A stretch of DNA of 64,000 nt, taken from Panorpa germanica. Its lineage: Eukaryota; Arthropoda; Insecta; Mecoptera; Panorpidae. The stretch is from contig OY783209.1 of assembly GCA_963678705.1 (NCBI GenBank), positions 8,494,001 to 8,558,000 on the forward strand, given 5' to 3'. The position numbers were made by a program, and so were the translations under genes. Below are positions 12,566 through 24,262 of the stretch, in pieces. Under the pieces are notes generated by a model. The model worked only from the letters and a program-made list of their open reading frames with translations. It ran no database searches and was not told where the DNA came from. Positions within the stretch are counted from its first letter, which is position 1. Every line of letters starts with the position of its first letter.

Positions 12566-14930
12566 ATGTTGAGTGACAGGCTTCAAGATCTTCCTACTGA
12601 TACTATCTTTAGCAATGACGAAGTTGGAATTGGTGTAGATGCTTCTACTCTAGTTTTGGTAAGAATAAACATTATTTACTTTATATCAATATCATCTCGT
12701 ATGTTGTACAGTATTTACACGTAAATAATATTTTGAGGTTATGTTTTTAGTACAGTAGTTTGGTGAACTGTTATTGTTTGTTGCTGCAACTACTTGTGTC
12801 TGATGTGACAACTCATTACTAATTCATTATTTTAGCTTCCTAAGCAAAACGCTGTTCTAGATCTCGGAAGAAACTTATTAAAAGCTGCTAGACAAGGCAA
12901 CACAGCACAAGTACATGATTTAATGACCAAAGGAGCACCGTTCACCACTGATTGGGTAAAATGTTAATTAAATAATTATGAATTAGTCATTGACTCTCAT
13001 ACGTTAACATTTTAATATAATATGTTGGTTTCCTTTAGCTCGGAACAAGTGCATTACATTTGGCTGCTTTAAATAATCATGTCGAGACGTGTGAAGTACT
13101 TTTAAGAGCTGGGATTAGTAAGGATTCTAGAACTAAAGTAGAACGTACTCCTTTGCACCTTGCTGCTTATGAAGGCCATACTAAGATTGTAGAACTTCTA
13201 CTAAATAATAAAGCTGACGTGGATCCTCTAGATATGGTAATTTGATAGTAATATAACACAACATTTCTGGAATCTTTCGTAAAACAGATTTTTGTCCATT
13301 TAGCTACGAATGACACCTCTACATTGGGCTGTAGAAAAACAACACGAATCATGTATAGATCTCTTATTACAACATGGTGCAGATCCTAATGCTATTAGTA
13401 AATTTGAGAAAACACCTATTTCAATAGCATTGGAAATAGAACGGTATGTGCAAATTAATATGCCAAGATTTTTATATATTTATTTGATTATAATAATAAC
13501 AAGAATATTTTTTAATTTAGGTTGGATTTTGTTAATTTATTAAACGAGGCTGCTAGAGTATTTCCGGAAAGAGAGATGCTGTTTCGAGATGAGTCAATAG
13601 AACACATGGACCCAGCTGCAGCAACAGAGTCTATTTCATATGAACTTCAATCGGATATGGATGTAAGTAAAACTCCGATCGTAATTTAGAAAACAATTGA
13701 AAAAAAATGTTGTAGTTTCTGTCTGTTTATAAAAATGCTATTTTCCAATTTTAATAATGCTATTTTATAAGTTTAATAATTATTGCATTAATAAATATTT
13801 CAGCAAGAAGATGATAGTAATGTAATAGATGAAAATGGAGAAGTTCTATCAGGTCAAAACACAGTTGACTTAACCGAAACAAACGAAACTCATAAAGAAA
13901 TAATTGTAGAACCCGATATTTTACAAGATCATGATTTCGATAATAATAACATGGAAGGTAATATATCGATAATAATGATAATGTTATATTTATTTATTTT
14001 ATTATCTTTTATTCGTATTTAAAGATCTAGTGACAGCAACAAAGTTAACTGACACAAAAGCCAATAATACAGCATCACATATATCAGCATTACAGATTCT
14101 TCAATCCCATGGTATAACTATGCTACCTGCAGATAATGGAGATTTAATTAATAACGCAATACAAAGCGGTCGAACAGTTGTATTGTCAGGTAGGTTTTAT
14201 TGATACAGTTTTATGTAAGAGTCAATGATTTCTATTTAATTAAAATAAATTACAGAAGCAGGAAAAATGATGCTAGCTGAAAGTAAAAAGAAACCAATAA
14301 AAATTGAACCTTCCCCTATACCTCGACAGAAAGTGGTATTACATCCGCACTTTAAAAATAGAAAAATAATTCGTCTTACTGCTGAACAAATTTTAGCAAT
14401 GACAAATAGTAATTCGCCACAAAAACCTAATATTTTAAAAAAAGTAATAATTTGATATTATATTAATAATGTTTTTTTAAATTTTTTTTCGCATATAAAA
14501 TCAATTATGATTTATTTTAGGTTTCTGCAGAGGCATTTAAGAGAGCGGCTCAAAATTCTGGAGTTGATCTTTCATCGATGACCTCTCCATTAAAACTTCA
14601 AACAAAACCTAAAATTACGTATATTAGTACTAAAGATAAAATATCATTTTCTAAAAATTTAACGACACCATTTAAGGTATGTTTTATCTAAGTTATATAA
14701 TTTTGTTTTCATATTTAAATAATATTTATTAATTTTGTAAATGTTTTTAGAATGATATCTTAAATAAAGATCGAACGGAGGTATGTAAAATTCAAGAGAA
14801 ATTGGACGAGGCATTAAAACGAATTAAAGAATTAGAAGTACAATTGGAGCAAAAAGATAAAGAAAATAAAAAATTAAATAATCAACTTGAAACATTGAAA
14901 TCAAGAAGTTCTCATAGTGAATACGTTTGA
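12566..14930 (+). CDS. GABPB: GA-binding protein beta-like subunit (ankyrin repeats plus C-terminal coiled coil)
   Basis: Ten coding exons: 12566-12658, 12836-12955, 13039-13236, 13304-13443, 13521-13662, 13804-13957, 14025-14189, 14256-14443, 14521-14676, 14751-14930. All borders are GT/AG and in phase, giving 511 aa. Residues 43-185 form ankyrin repeats with the GABP-beta hallmarks [52 protein letters not shown] and MTPLHWAVE. Residues about 455-500 form a charged heptad coiled coil ([17 protein letters not shown]), matching the leucine zipper that dimerises the family. Between them lies a long, low-complexity segment. The vertebrate protein is shorter (about 380-395 aa). In the family, the ankyrin part holds the ETS-domain subunit GABP-alpha, and the complex acts in the nucleus on GGAA sites of mitochondrial and housekeeping genes. 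Introns are short (67-177 bp). Confidence 0.93.
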
Positions 14931-15719
14931 TACAAGAAATGACTAATTTTACAGTAATTATTAAAACATAAAAAATGTGAAAGAATATGTAACATAGATA
15001 TAAATAATGACGAGCAATATATTTTACATTTGACGATAAAATGTAAGCTTTTTTACGTATTATAAAATATTTACATATTTGACGAAAAATATTAATATTG
15101 TATAAATCATATTCTGTATTTTGATTATTTTTATTTAAATAATGTGTAAAGATTAAATACCTAATGTGAGTTTCTGAAAAATGGGTAATATTTTTGTATC
15201 ATGAGAATTGTCATAGAGAAATTTTAGAGAAATAAGAGAAAGTTTATAAGGTAACGTTTTTGAGTATATTGTTAATTATCTTGGCATGTACTAATTGATT
15301 AATTCTTTATTAATAAAATATAACAGATAATTTTCAATTGTTTTTCGTAGTAGATTTTTTATATTTACAAGAAGTATATGTAGTATGAGAAGGTGTAGAG
15401 GCGGTTTTCTGTGTATGGAGGCAGTATGGAGTTATTAATTATCAATTTTGTTAATATACATTATTTATTATATTAATTAATTAATTCAATTTTTAATATT
15501 ATCAAAGGTTGCATCAAGATACAACTTGTCTCTGGTTCGGAGCACTTGACGTTCAGTCGCTTCTTTAACCTAAAAAAGTCACACGTCATCGTACCGGCCT
15601 ACACAATTTAAAGAGTTAAAGACATTTCGTGCACATATTTTTATGTTATGTTAATTCAATAAATTGAATGCTATTTTATGTTTGTAAAATAAAGGACATA
15701 TTCTACAACTTGTTAGAAA
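14931..15719. other. Intergenic between GABPB and the PDI gene
   Basis: 789 bp separate the two same-strand genes. It holds the probable GABPB 3' end, with AATAAA at 15312-15317 as the best poly(A) signal, and the upstream region of the PDI gene. No other gene seen. Confidence 0.5.
15582..15588 (-). promoter_or_regulatory. Candidate unfolded-protein-response element of the PDI gene
   Basis: CACGTCA on the plus strand reads TGACGTG on the minus strand, the core bound by XBP1/ATF6-type bZIP factors. It lies 132 bp before the PDI start codon. ER foldases are typical targets. Motif evidence only. Confidence 0.35.
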
Positions 15720-18700
15720 ATGAAGCTCCCTTATCTCTTTTTTATATTTGTAAGTATATTTCTAAAACAAGTTCAAACACTTTCTCTTTTAAAATTATTT
15801 GAATCATTCTTTTATATTGTGTAATTAATTAAATATACATTTTTCTAGATTCTATTGTGTGAATTTTCATACATCTACGCCAAATCAAACTCCCAAAAGA
15901 CAGTCATAGAAGATATAGTTGATTTGAAAGATTTAAAAAAGTTGTTAAGGACTAAGAACAATGTATTAATTTGCTTTACTGCATCTAATAAAAAATCAGC
16001 GTCGATTATTAGATTATTTAGAGAAGTTGCTGTTACAATTAAAGGGCAGGGCACTATGGTTCTCATCGACTGTTCTGGGTAAGTATAATTGATTGTGGAT
16101 TTGTTCATTCATAGATTTGATCTTGTATTTAAATTACGTATTGTTTTAGAGATGCAAAGAAGTTGTGCAAGAAATGGAAAATTGCTCCTGAAACATATGC
16201 TTTAAAACATTATAAAGATGGCGAATTTCATAAAGACTATGATAGACGAGAAAGTATTTCAAGTATGGTGAACTTTATGAGAGATCCTGCCGGTGATCTT
16301 CCCTGGGAGGAAGATTTAACTGCTCAGGATGTCGTTCACATTTCAGATGCAAATGTAATACAATATACTATATAATTCATATTTCGTTCATAAGCTATTT
16401 CTTTTTTAGAATTTAGCTATCAATATATACTATTAATTATTAATCATTAATCTCATTTAAGTAACATTTGAAAATGTGTTATAATTTTAGGCATTGACAA
16501 AGTTTTTGAAGAAGGAAGTCAAGCCAATAATGGTAATGTTTTATGCGCCATGGTGCGGATTCTGCAAAACTCTTAAACCAGAGTATTCTGCAGCTGCAGC
16601 TGAGCTAAAGGGCCAATCCGTTCTTGCTGCTATTGATGTTAATCGCCCGGAAAACTCGGTGATCAGGACACAATATAACATTACTGGGTTCCCAACTATG
16701 CTTTATTATGAGTAAGTTCATAGAAATAAAGCAAAATTGCACAAGTTTTATGTATATCATGAAGAATCATTTAAATTATAGAAATGGAAAATTAAAACAA
16801 TCATATGATGGTGAAAATACAAAAACTGGCTTAGTTAATTTTATGAAAGACCCTCGAGCTGCACCTACTAAACAACAAGAAGTTGATTGGTCTGATACCG
16901 ATTCTGAAGTTGTTCATTTGACTACAGAGAGCTTCAAACCAGCTCTGCAAGATGAAGCTTCAGTTCTAGTTATGTTTTATGCGCCTTGGTGTGGTCATTG
17001 CAAAAGAATGAAACCAGAATATGAGAAAGCAGCAGCTGAAATGAAAACAGATGAAGTAAGTTGTACTCACATTACCAACAATTATTTGTAACAAATAAAA
17101 CTGAAATGGTCTCATGTGTTTGCATCCTAAATTAGATTCCCGGGGTACTAGCTGCGCTGGATGCAACAAAGGAACCTACAATTGGAAGTCAGTATGGTGT
17201 TAAGGGTTACCCAACTGTGAAATATTTCGTTCATGGAGAATTTAAATACGACGTTAATGTACGGGATGCCGCTAAAATTATTGAATTTATGAAGGTAATA
17301 TATTTATTTAGCGCTACTCTATTACTGTACTAGGAGAGCTATATTTCTCTAATAAAATAATTCTGTGAAGGATCCAAAGGAACCTCCACCTCCCCCTCCA
17401 CCAGAGCGACCCTGGGCTGAAGAAGAATCAGAAGTTGTACATCTAACTGATGACTCATACAAACAATTTCTAAAGAAAAAGAAACATGTTTTAGTTATGT
17501 TTTATGCCCCATGTAAGTCAGCAAACAATTATTAATTTTCTGTAATAATTAGTAGACTAATTTTTGATCTTGTTTGAAAGGGTGCGGACATTGTAAGAAA
17601 GCGAAACCAGAGTTTACAAATGCTGCTCGTCATTTCATCGATGATCCAAAAGTTGAATTTGCTGCTGTTGATTGTACCCAACAAAAAGCTGTTTGTAGTG
17701 CTAATGATGTTAAAGGATATCCGACATTAAAGTACTTCAGCTATTACAATAAGGAAACGAAGGATTATAACGGCGGACGTTTGGTAAATTTATACTTATT
17801 TAAATATCATTTGAATCGTTCGTTAGGAATCCGGTTCCTGCGTGAAATGTTTCATCTACATATGCACCTAACATGCAAGATGAAACAGGAAAAATATGAT
17901 TCCAGACATTACTACTTAAAATTATCTTACAATATTTCTATTTATTTTATAATTAAAATCGCCATATATGTCCGGAGCAACACCGATCTCTTTATGAATC
18001 AGATAGTGCATTTCAGTGCACTTTGTTCGTCTAGTACGCAATTATTTAAATAATTGATATTTGTGGATAGTGTTTTGTTTCATTAAGTTTGAAATGAATA
18101 TTTTCCATTACATTATTTTGATTACAGTTTATATTGCGGTAAACCAATAAGATAGAAAATTTTAAAAAATATGTATACTTAAACAATGAATAGTTGAAAT
18201 CTGTTGTGATAAATATATTTGAATGCACAAATTTTTAGTATAATATAACAAATTTAATATTTTAGGAGGCCGACTTTATCCGCTTTATGAATGCTCCCAC
18301 TGACCCTATTCCCATACAACGAGATGGTGATGATGATTGGGATCTACCTGGGGGAAAACATATCGTTCATTTAACGGATAAAACATTTGATGAAGCAGTG
18401 AAGCACGGACGGCATATTTTAGTCATGTTTTATGCTCCATGTAATTATTACAAATATAAATGAAACATTACTATAGTTTAACTTATTTTAGATTATTATA
18501 ATTTTTGTTGTATGTATTAGGGTGCGGGCACTGCAAACGTTTGAAACCAGAATATTCGCTAGCTGCACAAGAGGTTAGTGAAACGGACGAGAAGAATCAA
18601 ATAGCGGCCGTTGATTGTACAGCAAACTCAGTTACTTGTGATAAATATAAAATTGCGGGATATCCAACTCTTAAATTTTTCAAAAATGGTAAATTCCATG

Positions 18701-18786
18701 CTGATTATAATGGGCGAAGAACTGTAAATGATATTAAAAAGTTTATGCAGAATCCACCTTCTCAGAAATTAGATGATGAACTATAA
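15720..18786 (+). CDS. PDIA5: PDIA5-like protein disulfide isomerase with four CxxC thioredoxin domains
   Basis: Ten coding exons: 15720-15749, 15849-16078, 16150-16354, 16491-16711, 16782-17055, 17136-17294, 17371-17512, 17581-17783, 18266-18440, 18521-18786. They give 634 aa. Residues 1-21 are a signal peptide split by intron 1. Residues about 30-130 form an N-terminal thioredoxin-like domain without a CxxC, as in PDIA5. Four redox domains follow, with active sites CGFC (177-180), CGHC (299-302), CGHC (422-425) and CGHC (548-551). Each has the usual cis-proline motif (GFPT, GYPT) and a PEY or PEF after the active site. Introns 7 and 9 both split the tryptophan codon just before CGHC at the same phase, a sign of domain duplication. 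The protein ends DDEL, a KDEL-type ER-retention signal. The role is oxidation and isomerisation of disulfides in the ER lumen. Human PDIA5 has three CxxC domains, so this is one more. Confidence 0.93.
17826..17903 (+). other. Imperfect hairpin inside PDI intron 8
   Basis: Inverted blocks GGAATC/GATTCC, TTCCTG/CAGGAA and TTTCATCT/AGATGAAA nest around a loop of about 20 nt, giving a 78-nt stem-loop. One side has a 9-nt bulge, which is unlike a standard microRNA precursor. Intron 8 is 482 bp, whereas the other PDI introns are 68-136 bp. Confidence 0.25.
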
Positions 18787-19646
18787 GAATCTCAGTATTA
18801 TTTCAATTTTTAATATGCCTACAATTTGTGATTTAAATACATATAATTTCACTGTTTTTTAACACAATTCTATGAATCTGATAAATTGAAACTCATTAAA
18901 TTAATAAATTGAACCAGTTCTATTTATTTTAGTGACTTAAATAATGGTTAAGCTATTTCAGTGATTGGTTATTATTCGGAATATTAGATTACTTTGAATT
19001 TCTTGTTATTCAATAAGCATATTTTGAATTCTGAAACTCTGCTCAGTCTGTGACATATATCATGTTTATTTTAATTATATTAATATTAGTCACAATATTA
19101 ATCTAGAAGTTGTGAAATGTAAGTTAAAGAAATGTTTGAATGTATGCAAGTTTTCTTTTGCAGTGCTGCATTTAAAATTCAAAACATTTTTCTAATATAT
19201 TTGAAAATTTGTTAACAATATCAATCATAAGATTATGATGCTTATAAACGAATATTAAAACTATCTTTAAGCCTTTAGAAATATTTGTAAATAATTATCT
19301 AAGCAATTAGAGGCAGATTTATTTAAGGCGCAAATGCTATATCAATTAATTATAATTTCCCAGTAAATTCCCTTAATATTATTTATTACTAATATGTATT
19401 AAATGTTTTATAATAAGTCATATAAAAATGATAAATGTAAAATGTTCCTTTGTAAATTTTTTATAATGTTTTATTATTTTAATAAATAAATTTGTACCGA
19501 TTCGGGACCATAAAGTAAAATTGTTTTTTATTAATTCATGCTTATTTAAGTATTTTGATCCAAAAGTACATCTAATAAATCATTTAATCATTTAAGTTAG
19601 ATACAATTATTTTTCGGAAAAGGTTGTTTGCCTCGCTGATTTTAAA
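18787..19646. other. Region downstream of the PDI gene
   Basis: Contains the PDI 3' untranslated region; AATAAA at 18903-18908 is a plausible poly(A) signal. AT-rich, no further gene. Confidence 0.45.
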
Positions 19647-19800
19647 GTGCCATCTGGTAAACAAATATTTAGTAGCATAAAATAATCTACGGTTTCATAG
19701 AGAGAGCTGATAAACGGTTTCTTATTTTACTGAGCTTGAAGTGCCATCTGTTTAACATATCCTTAGTTCAATCATATTAAGATTAGTTCATAGATGGCGT
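19647..19800. promoter_or_regulatory. Cluster of three CTCF-type motifs
   Basis: CCAGATGGCAC (minus, 19647-19657), CAGATGGCAC (minus, 19741-19750) and TAGATGGCGT (plus, 19791-19800) lie within 154 bp. They sit between the PDI gene and the large inverted array. All share the AGATGGC core of CTCF sites. Binding is not shown by sequence alone. Confidence 0.35.
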
Positions 19801-19974
19801 TGCTAGGTACACAAGAACGCCTACCTCCTTAGCATCTATGCAACTATAGTAACTTTAGTGTCAGTTATATATATTTTATTTAAATAATTAATATTTCAAA
19901 TGTGTTTAATTTTTTAATTGATCTGTATCCGATACACTTTAAATTGTTAAACTGTTTAATTAAATTTACAATAT

Positions 19975-22485
19975 CTACGCTTTTCAGGCTTTTTGCAATC
20001 TTTTCTCAATACATATGCTTTTTTTTAAAAGACCAAGTTTTTTTTATTCAATTTCATTGATACAGTTACCTTCCATATACTCAAATATAAAAAAATTCTT
20101 GATTAAATTTTAAAGAACTAAGCGTGTCTGTCTTTTATGCGACCTTTTTTAAATTCATGGACTTTTTTTTCTAAAATTTTTATTGGATTTCTTGAAATTT
20201 TTTGATGCAGTTATGTTCGTTAGGCTTTAAATTAAATAACTGCTTTATTACATTTTAAATATCTAAGCGATTCTGGCTTTTATGCGACCTTTTTTAAATT
20301 CATGGACTTTTTTTTCTAAATTTTTTTTTTGGATTTCTTGAAATTTTTTGATGCAGTTATGTTCGTTAGGCTTTAAATTAAAGAACTGCTTCATTACATT
20401 TTAAATATCTACGCGATTCCGGCTTTTATGCGACCTTTCTTAAATTCATGGACTTTTTTTTCTTAATTTTTTTTTGGATTTCTTGAAATTTTTTGATGCA
20501 GTTATGTTCGTTAGGCTTTAAAGTAAATAACTGCTTCATTACATTTTAAATATCTACGCGATTCTGGCTTTCATGCGACCTTTTTTAAATTCATGGACTT
20601 TTTTTTTCTAAATTTTTTTTTTGGATTTCTTGAAATTTTTTGATGCAGTTATGTTCGTTAGGCTTTAAATTAAAGAACTGCTTCATTACATTTTAAATAT
20701 CTACGCGGTTCTGGCTTTTATGCGACCTTTTTTAAATTCATGGACTTTTTTTTTCTAAATTTTTTTTTGGATTTCTTGAAATTTTTTGATGCAGTTATCT
20801 TCGTTAGGCTTTAAAGTAAATAACTGCATCATTACATTTTAGAATCCTACGCGATTCTGGCTTTTATGCGACATTTTTTGAATTCATGGACTTTTTTTTC
20901 TAAAATTCTTTTTGGATTTCTTGAATTTTTTTTATGTAGTTATGTTTGCTAGACTTTAAAGTAAATAACTGCTTCATTACATTTTAAATACCCACGCGAT
21001 TTTAGCTTTTAAGCGACCTTTTTTATTTCCATGGACATTTTTTTCAAAAAGAAAAAATTACATTTTTTTGATTTTTTTGATGTTAATGTTTTAATGTTTT
21101 AAATTAAAAAACTGCATCATTAGATTTTAAATATCTACGCAGAAACTCAAAAAAATGCATTGCTCTTAAAATCATAAAAGTGAACCTTTTCATCATTTTT
21201 AACAAGATTATAGTCTTCTTTCATTGCATACTCTGATATAGAGATTTAATATATTGATATATCATAAACTAAAATACTTATTTAAAAATGAATTATAAAT
21301 ATAAAATCAGCATTCAAAATTAAGTTAAAATCCGTTATAAAATGACATATATTTTTCTTAAATTTTTATGAAAAGTAAGAAGGTTATACTCTTCTTACTT
21401 TTCATAAAAATTGAAAAAAAATCTTTATTTTTATAATGGTCTTTAACATAATTTTGAATGCTGATTTTATATTTATAATTAATTTTTAAATAAGTATTTT
21501 AGTTTATGATACATCAATATATTAAATCTCTTTATCGGAGCATGGTATGAAAGAAGACTATAATCTTGTTAAAAATGATGAAAAGGTTCACTTTTATGAT
21601 TTTAAGAGCAATGCAATTTTTTGAGTTTCTGCGTAGATATTCAAAATCTAATGAAGCAGTTCTTTAATTTAAAACATTACGAACATAATTGCATCAAAAG
21701 AATTCAAGAAAATGTAATTTTTTCTTTTTGAAAAAAATGTCCATTAAAATAAAAAGGGTCTCATAAAAGCTAAAATCGCGTAGATATTTAAAATCTAATG
21801 ATGCAGTTTTTTATTTTAGAGCATAGCCAACATAACTGTATCAAATTATTCCAAAGAATCAAAAGAAAATTTTAGAAAGAAAATGTCCATGAAAATAAAA
21901 AAGGTCTCATAAAAGCCAAAATTGCGTAGATATTTAAAATCTAATGATGCCGTTTTTTTATTTTAGAGCATAGCCAACATAACTGCATCAAAATTTTCCA
22001 AAGAATCAAAAAAAAATTTTAGAAAGAAAATGTCCATGAAAATAAAAAAGTTCGCATAAAAGCCAAAATCGCGTAGATATTTAAAATCTAATGATGCAGT
22101 TTTTTATTTTAGAGCATAGCCAACATTACTGCATCTAAATTTTAGAAAGAATCAAAAAAAAATTTTAGAAAAAAAATGTCCATGAAAATAAAAAGGGTCG
22201 CATAAAAGCCAAAATCGCGTAAGAATTTAAAATCTAATGAAGCAGTTTTTTGTTTAAGAACATAGTGAACATAACTGCATCAAAATATTCCAAAGAATCA
22301 AAAAAAAATTTTAGAAAAAAATGTCCATGAAAATAAAAAAGGTCGCATAAAAACCAATATCGCGTAGGTATTTAAAAATTAATGAAGCAGTTTTTTATTT
22401 TAGAGCATAAGCAAGGTAACTGTATCAAAATATTTCATAGAATAAAAAAAAAATTAGAAAAAAATGTCTACGAATTTAATAGACA
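19975..22485. repeat. Large inverted repeat built of 145-147 bp tandem units (foldback-like structure)
   Basis: The left arm contains seven units, marked by GCGACC or its variant at 20139, 20284, 20430, 20575, 20722, 20868 and 21013. The right arm contains the same unit inverted, marked at 21757, 21903, 22050, 22196 and 22341. Spacing is 145-147 bp in both arms. The arms meet at a perfect 22-bp palindrome with an 8-bp loop (21361-21382 / 21391-21412). The 370 bp on each side of that centre is also mirrored. The outermost unit of each arm shares a variant, GATACAGTTACCTT, where inner units have GATGCAGTTATGTT. So the two outer ends correspond, and the left arm has two extra units. No protein-coding capacity is seen. 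It could be a Foldback-type transposon, an inverted satellite, or a long-hairpin RNA locus. Confidence 0.92.
21361..21412. repeat. Central perfect palindrome of the inverted array
   Basis: Two 22-bp arms are exact reverse complements, separated by GTTATACT. This is the symmetry centre of the 2.5-kb structure. Confidence 0.97.
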
Positions 22486-24121
22486 TCATTTCGCCTGATT
22501 GAGCGGCAACATTACTTACGAGCAAAATTTACAGTTCAAGAAAATCAGTAAACCTATTGTAAACGTTGAATTTTTAATATTTAGCAAATATTGAATTTTC
22601 CCATGTTTTGCAATGTAAAAATGAAAATGTTAAAATTTCAATAAAAAATACGAATTGTTTTTTCTTGACGAAACAAGAACATAATTATATCAAAATCACG
22701 AATATGTTGAATACGCAATTTTATGTTTACAAAAATATGTTCTACTCTTCCGAGTTGCCACGCGGCTTTAATAAGTTTTGCTGTGTGCGATTATTACAAG
22801 GATGTGACATACAAACCAAGGTAAAACATATTAGGTGTCATATTTAATAAACATGTTATTAAATTCGGGGATGCCTCAGGATCTCTGACGTCACTATGTA
22901 AAACAACTGATTAATTTTACAAATCTCCTGTTTTCTTTTCTTTCCTTTATGTATCTTTAGACAGTACCAAAGGCTTCGAATAAGAAGAGAAAGACGTGAA
23001 AGTAAGACGTGATGAAATCGTAGACTTAAAGATATACATGTAAAAGTAGTTGCATCTAATAAGTCGCAGGCATAAAATGTGATTCAATGTTAGACTCATA
23101 ACTAAATGAAATATGTAATTCCTTGGCTTCTTTCCTTATTGTTCACTTTCTATATTATATTATCTTTACTCAATAAACTTTACTTGTTTCCTTTTCAAAC
23201 AAAATCATTATTGATATATGAAATTTTCAGTTGTTTGTACAAAGTTTTGTTCAGGTTGATACGCCTGATATATATGCATCCCTAATAACGCTATGGAATG
23301 GTATGGAACGGCGGATACCATGTGTAGATTATTTTTCAATGGCTTTTCTTTAGATCGTATAAAACTTCTTTTGAGATTAATCGTTTAATATTTAATAACT
23401 GAACATGTTTATGATGCACAACGTAATTTCCCGAGTGAACTTAGCTTGTTAAATTCCGATTAACTTTAAATTTGAATTCATTTTTCACGTAAGATTAAAG
23501 ATGAAGTTTTTTGCAAGAAAATTACATTTATTGAATTAAGAATTTGGAATGGGTTTGTGTTTTATAGGTTATAACTTTTAAGAGAGTGATTCGGAATTTT
23601 TTTACCGTTGATTGCTTGAACCTTCTCATGCAGGTGAATGCTTACTTATAGGTTCATCCCCGCAGAAATGTGTTTTACATTACCATCCTAAAATTGAGAT
23701 AAACCGGAGAATCAGCTCTTGAGCAGTCTGTAATACTAAGCACATAACTACAGTGGTGTTAGAAATAAAACACAGAGAAATTTGTTTTACAATATTTTTT
23801 ATTATATGAAGATTATTTTATTTACCTAAACTTCGAAATATTTTTTTTCATTGCTACAAACGCCAACATAATTATATTGAACTTAATTATTTATATTTAA
23901 AAATAGTTTTATTTAGGTATATGATATAACATTAATTCTTTTTATGACAACAAAATAAACAATTTAAATAAAAATAAGTTATATAATGGTTTATATTTCA
24001 ATAAATATACAATATTACATGAATTTTATTTACTTTTAATATATTTTATAATTTTTACTAAATTAGTAGTTACACATATGACAAATCTCAGTGTTGCCTG
24101 AGGAGGAATTTATCATTATTT
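22486..24121. other. Intergenic between the inverted array and the sNPF 3' end
   Basis: AT-rich, no gene seen. The reading frame at 22608-22847 has no recognisable content. Confidence 0.4.
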
Positions 24122-24127
24122 TTTATT
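24122..24127 (-). promoter_or_regulatory. Candidate sNPF poly(A) signal
   Basis: AATAAA on the minus strand, about 97 nt after the sNPF stop codon. Confidence 0.4.
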
Positions 24128-24223
24128 TCTTTTGAATTAAATGATTCTATAAATTATATTTTATATTACATTGATAATTTAGTTGTTAAATTATCGTGTA
24201 GATAATTAAATAATTATACATAA

Positions 24224-24262
24224 TTAATTAGAATCTGCGTCAGAAGCATGTGCCATGGCTTC
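24224..24262 (-). CDS. sNPF: sNPF coding exon 5 (C-terminus)
   Basis: Encodes EAMAHASDADSN and the TAA stop. It follows the acceptor ATTTTCAG and is in phase with exon 4. The exon is only 39 bp and lies 4.4 kb beyond exon 4, so it is easily missed. Confidence 0.85.
   Translation of the reverse strand, partial: EAMAHASDADSN

Noticed and set aside
17574-18053. 159-codon frame running from PDI exon 8 into intron 8
   Set aside because: The donor after GGRL and the in-phase join to 18266 restore the thioredoxin fold; the read-through tail has no family resemblance.
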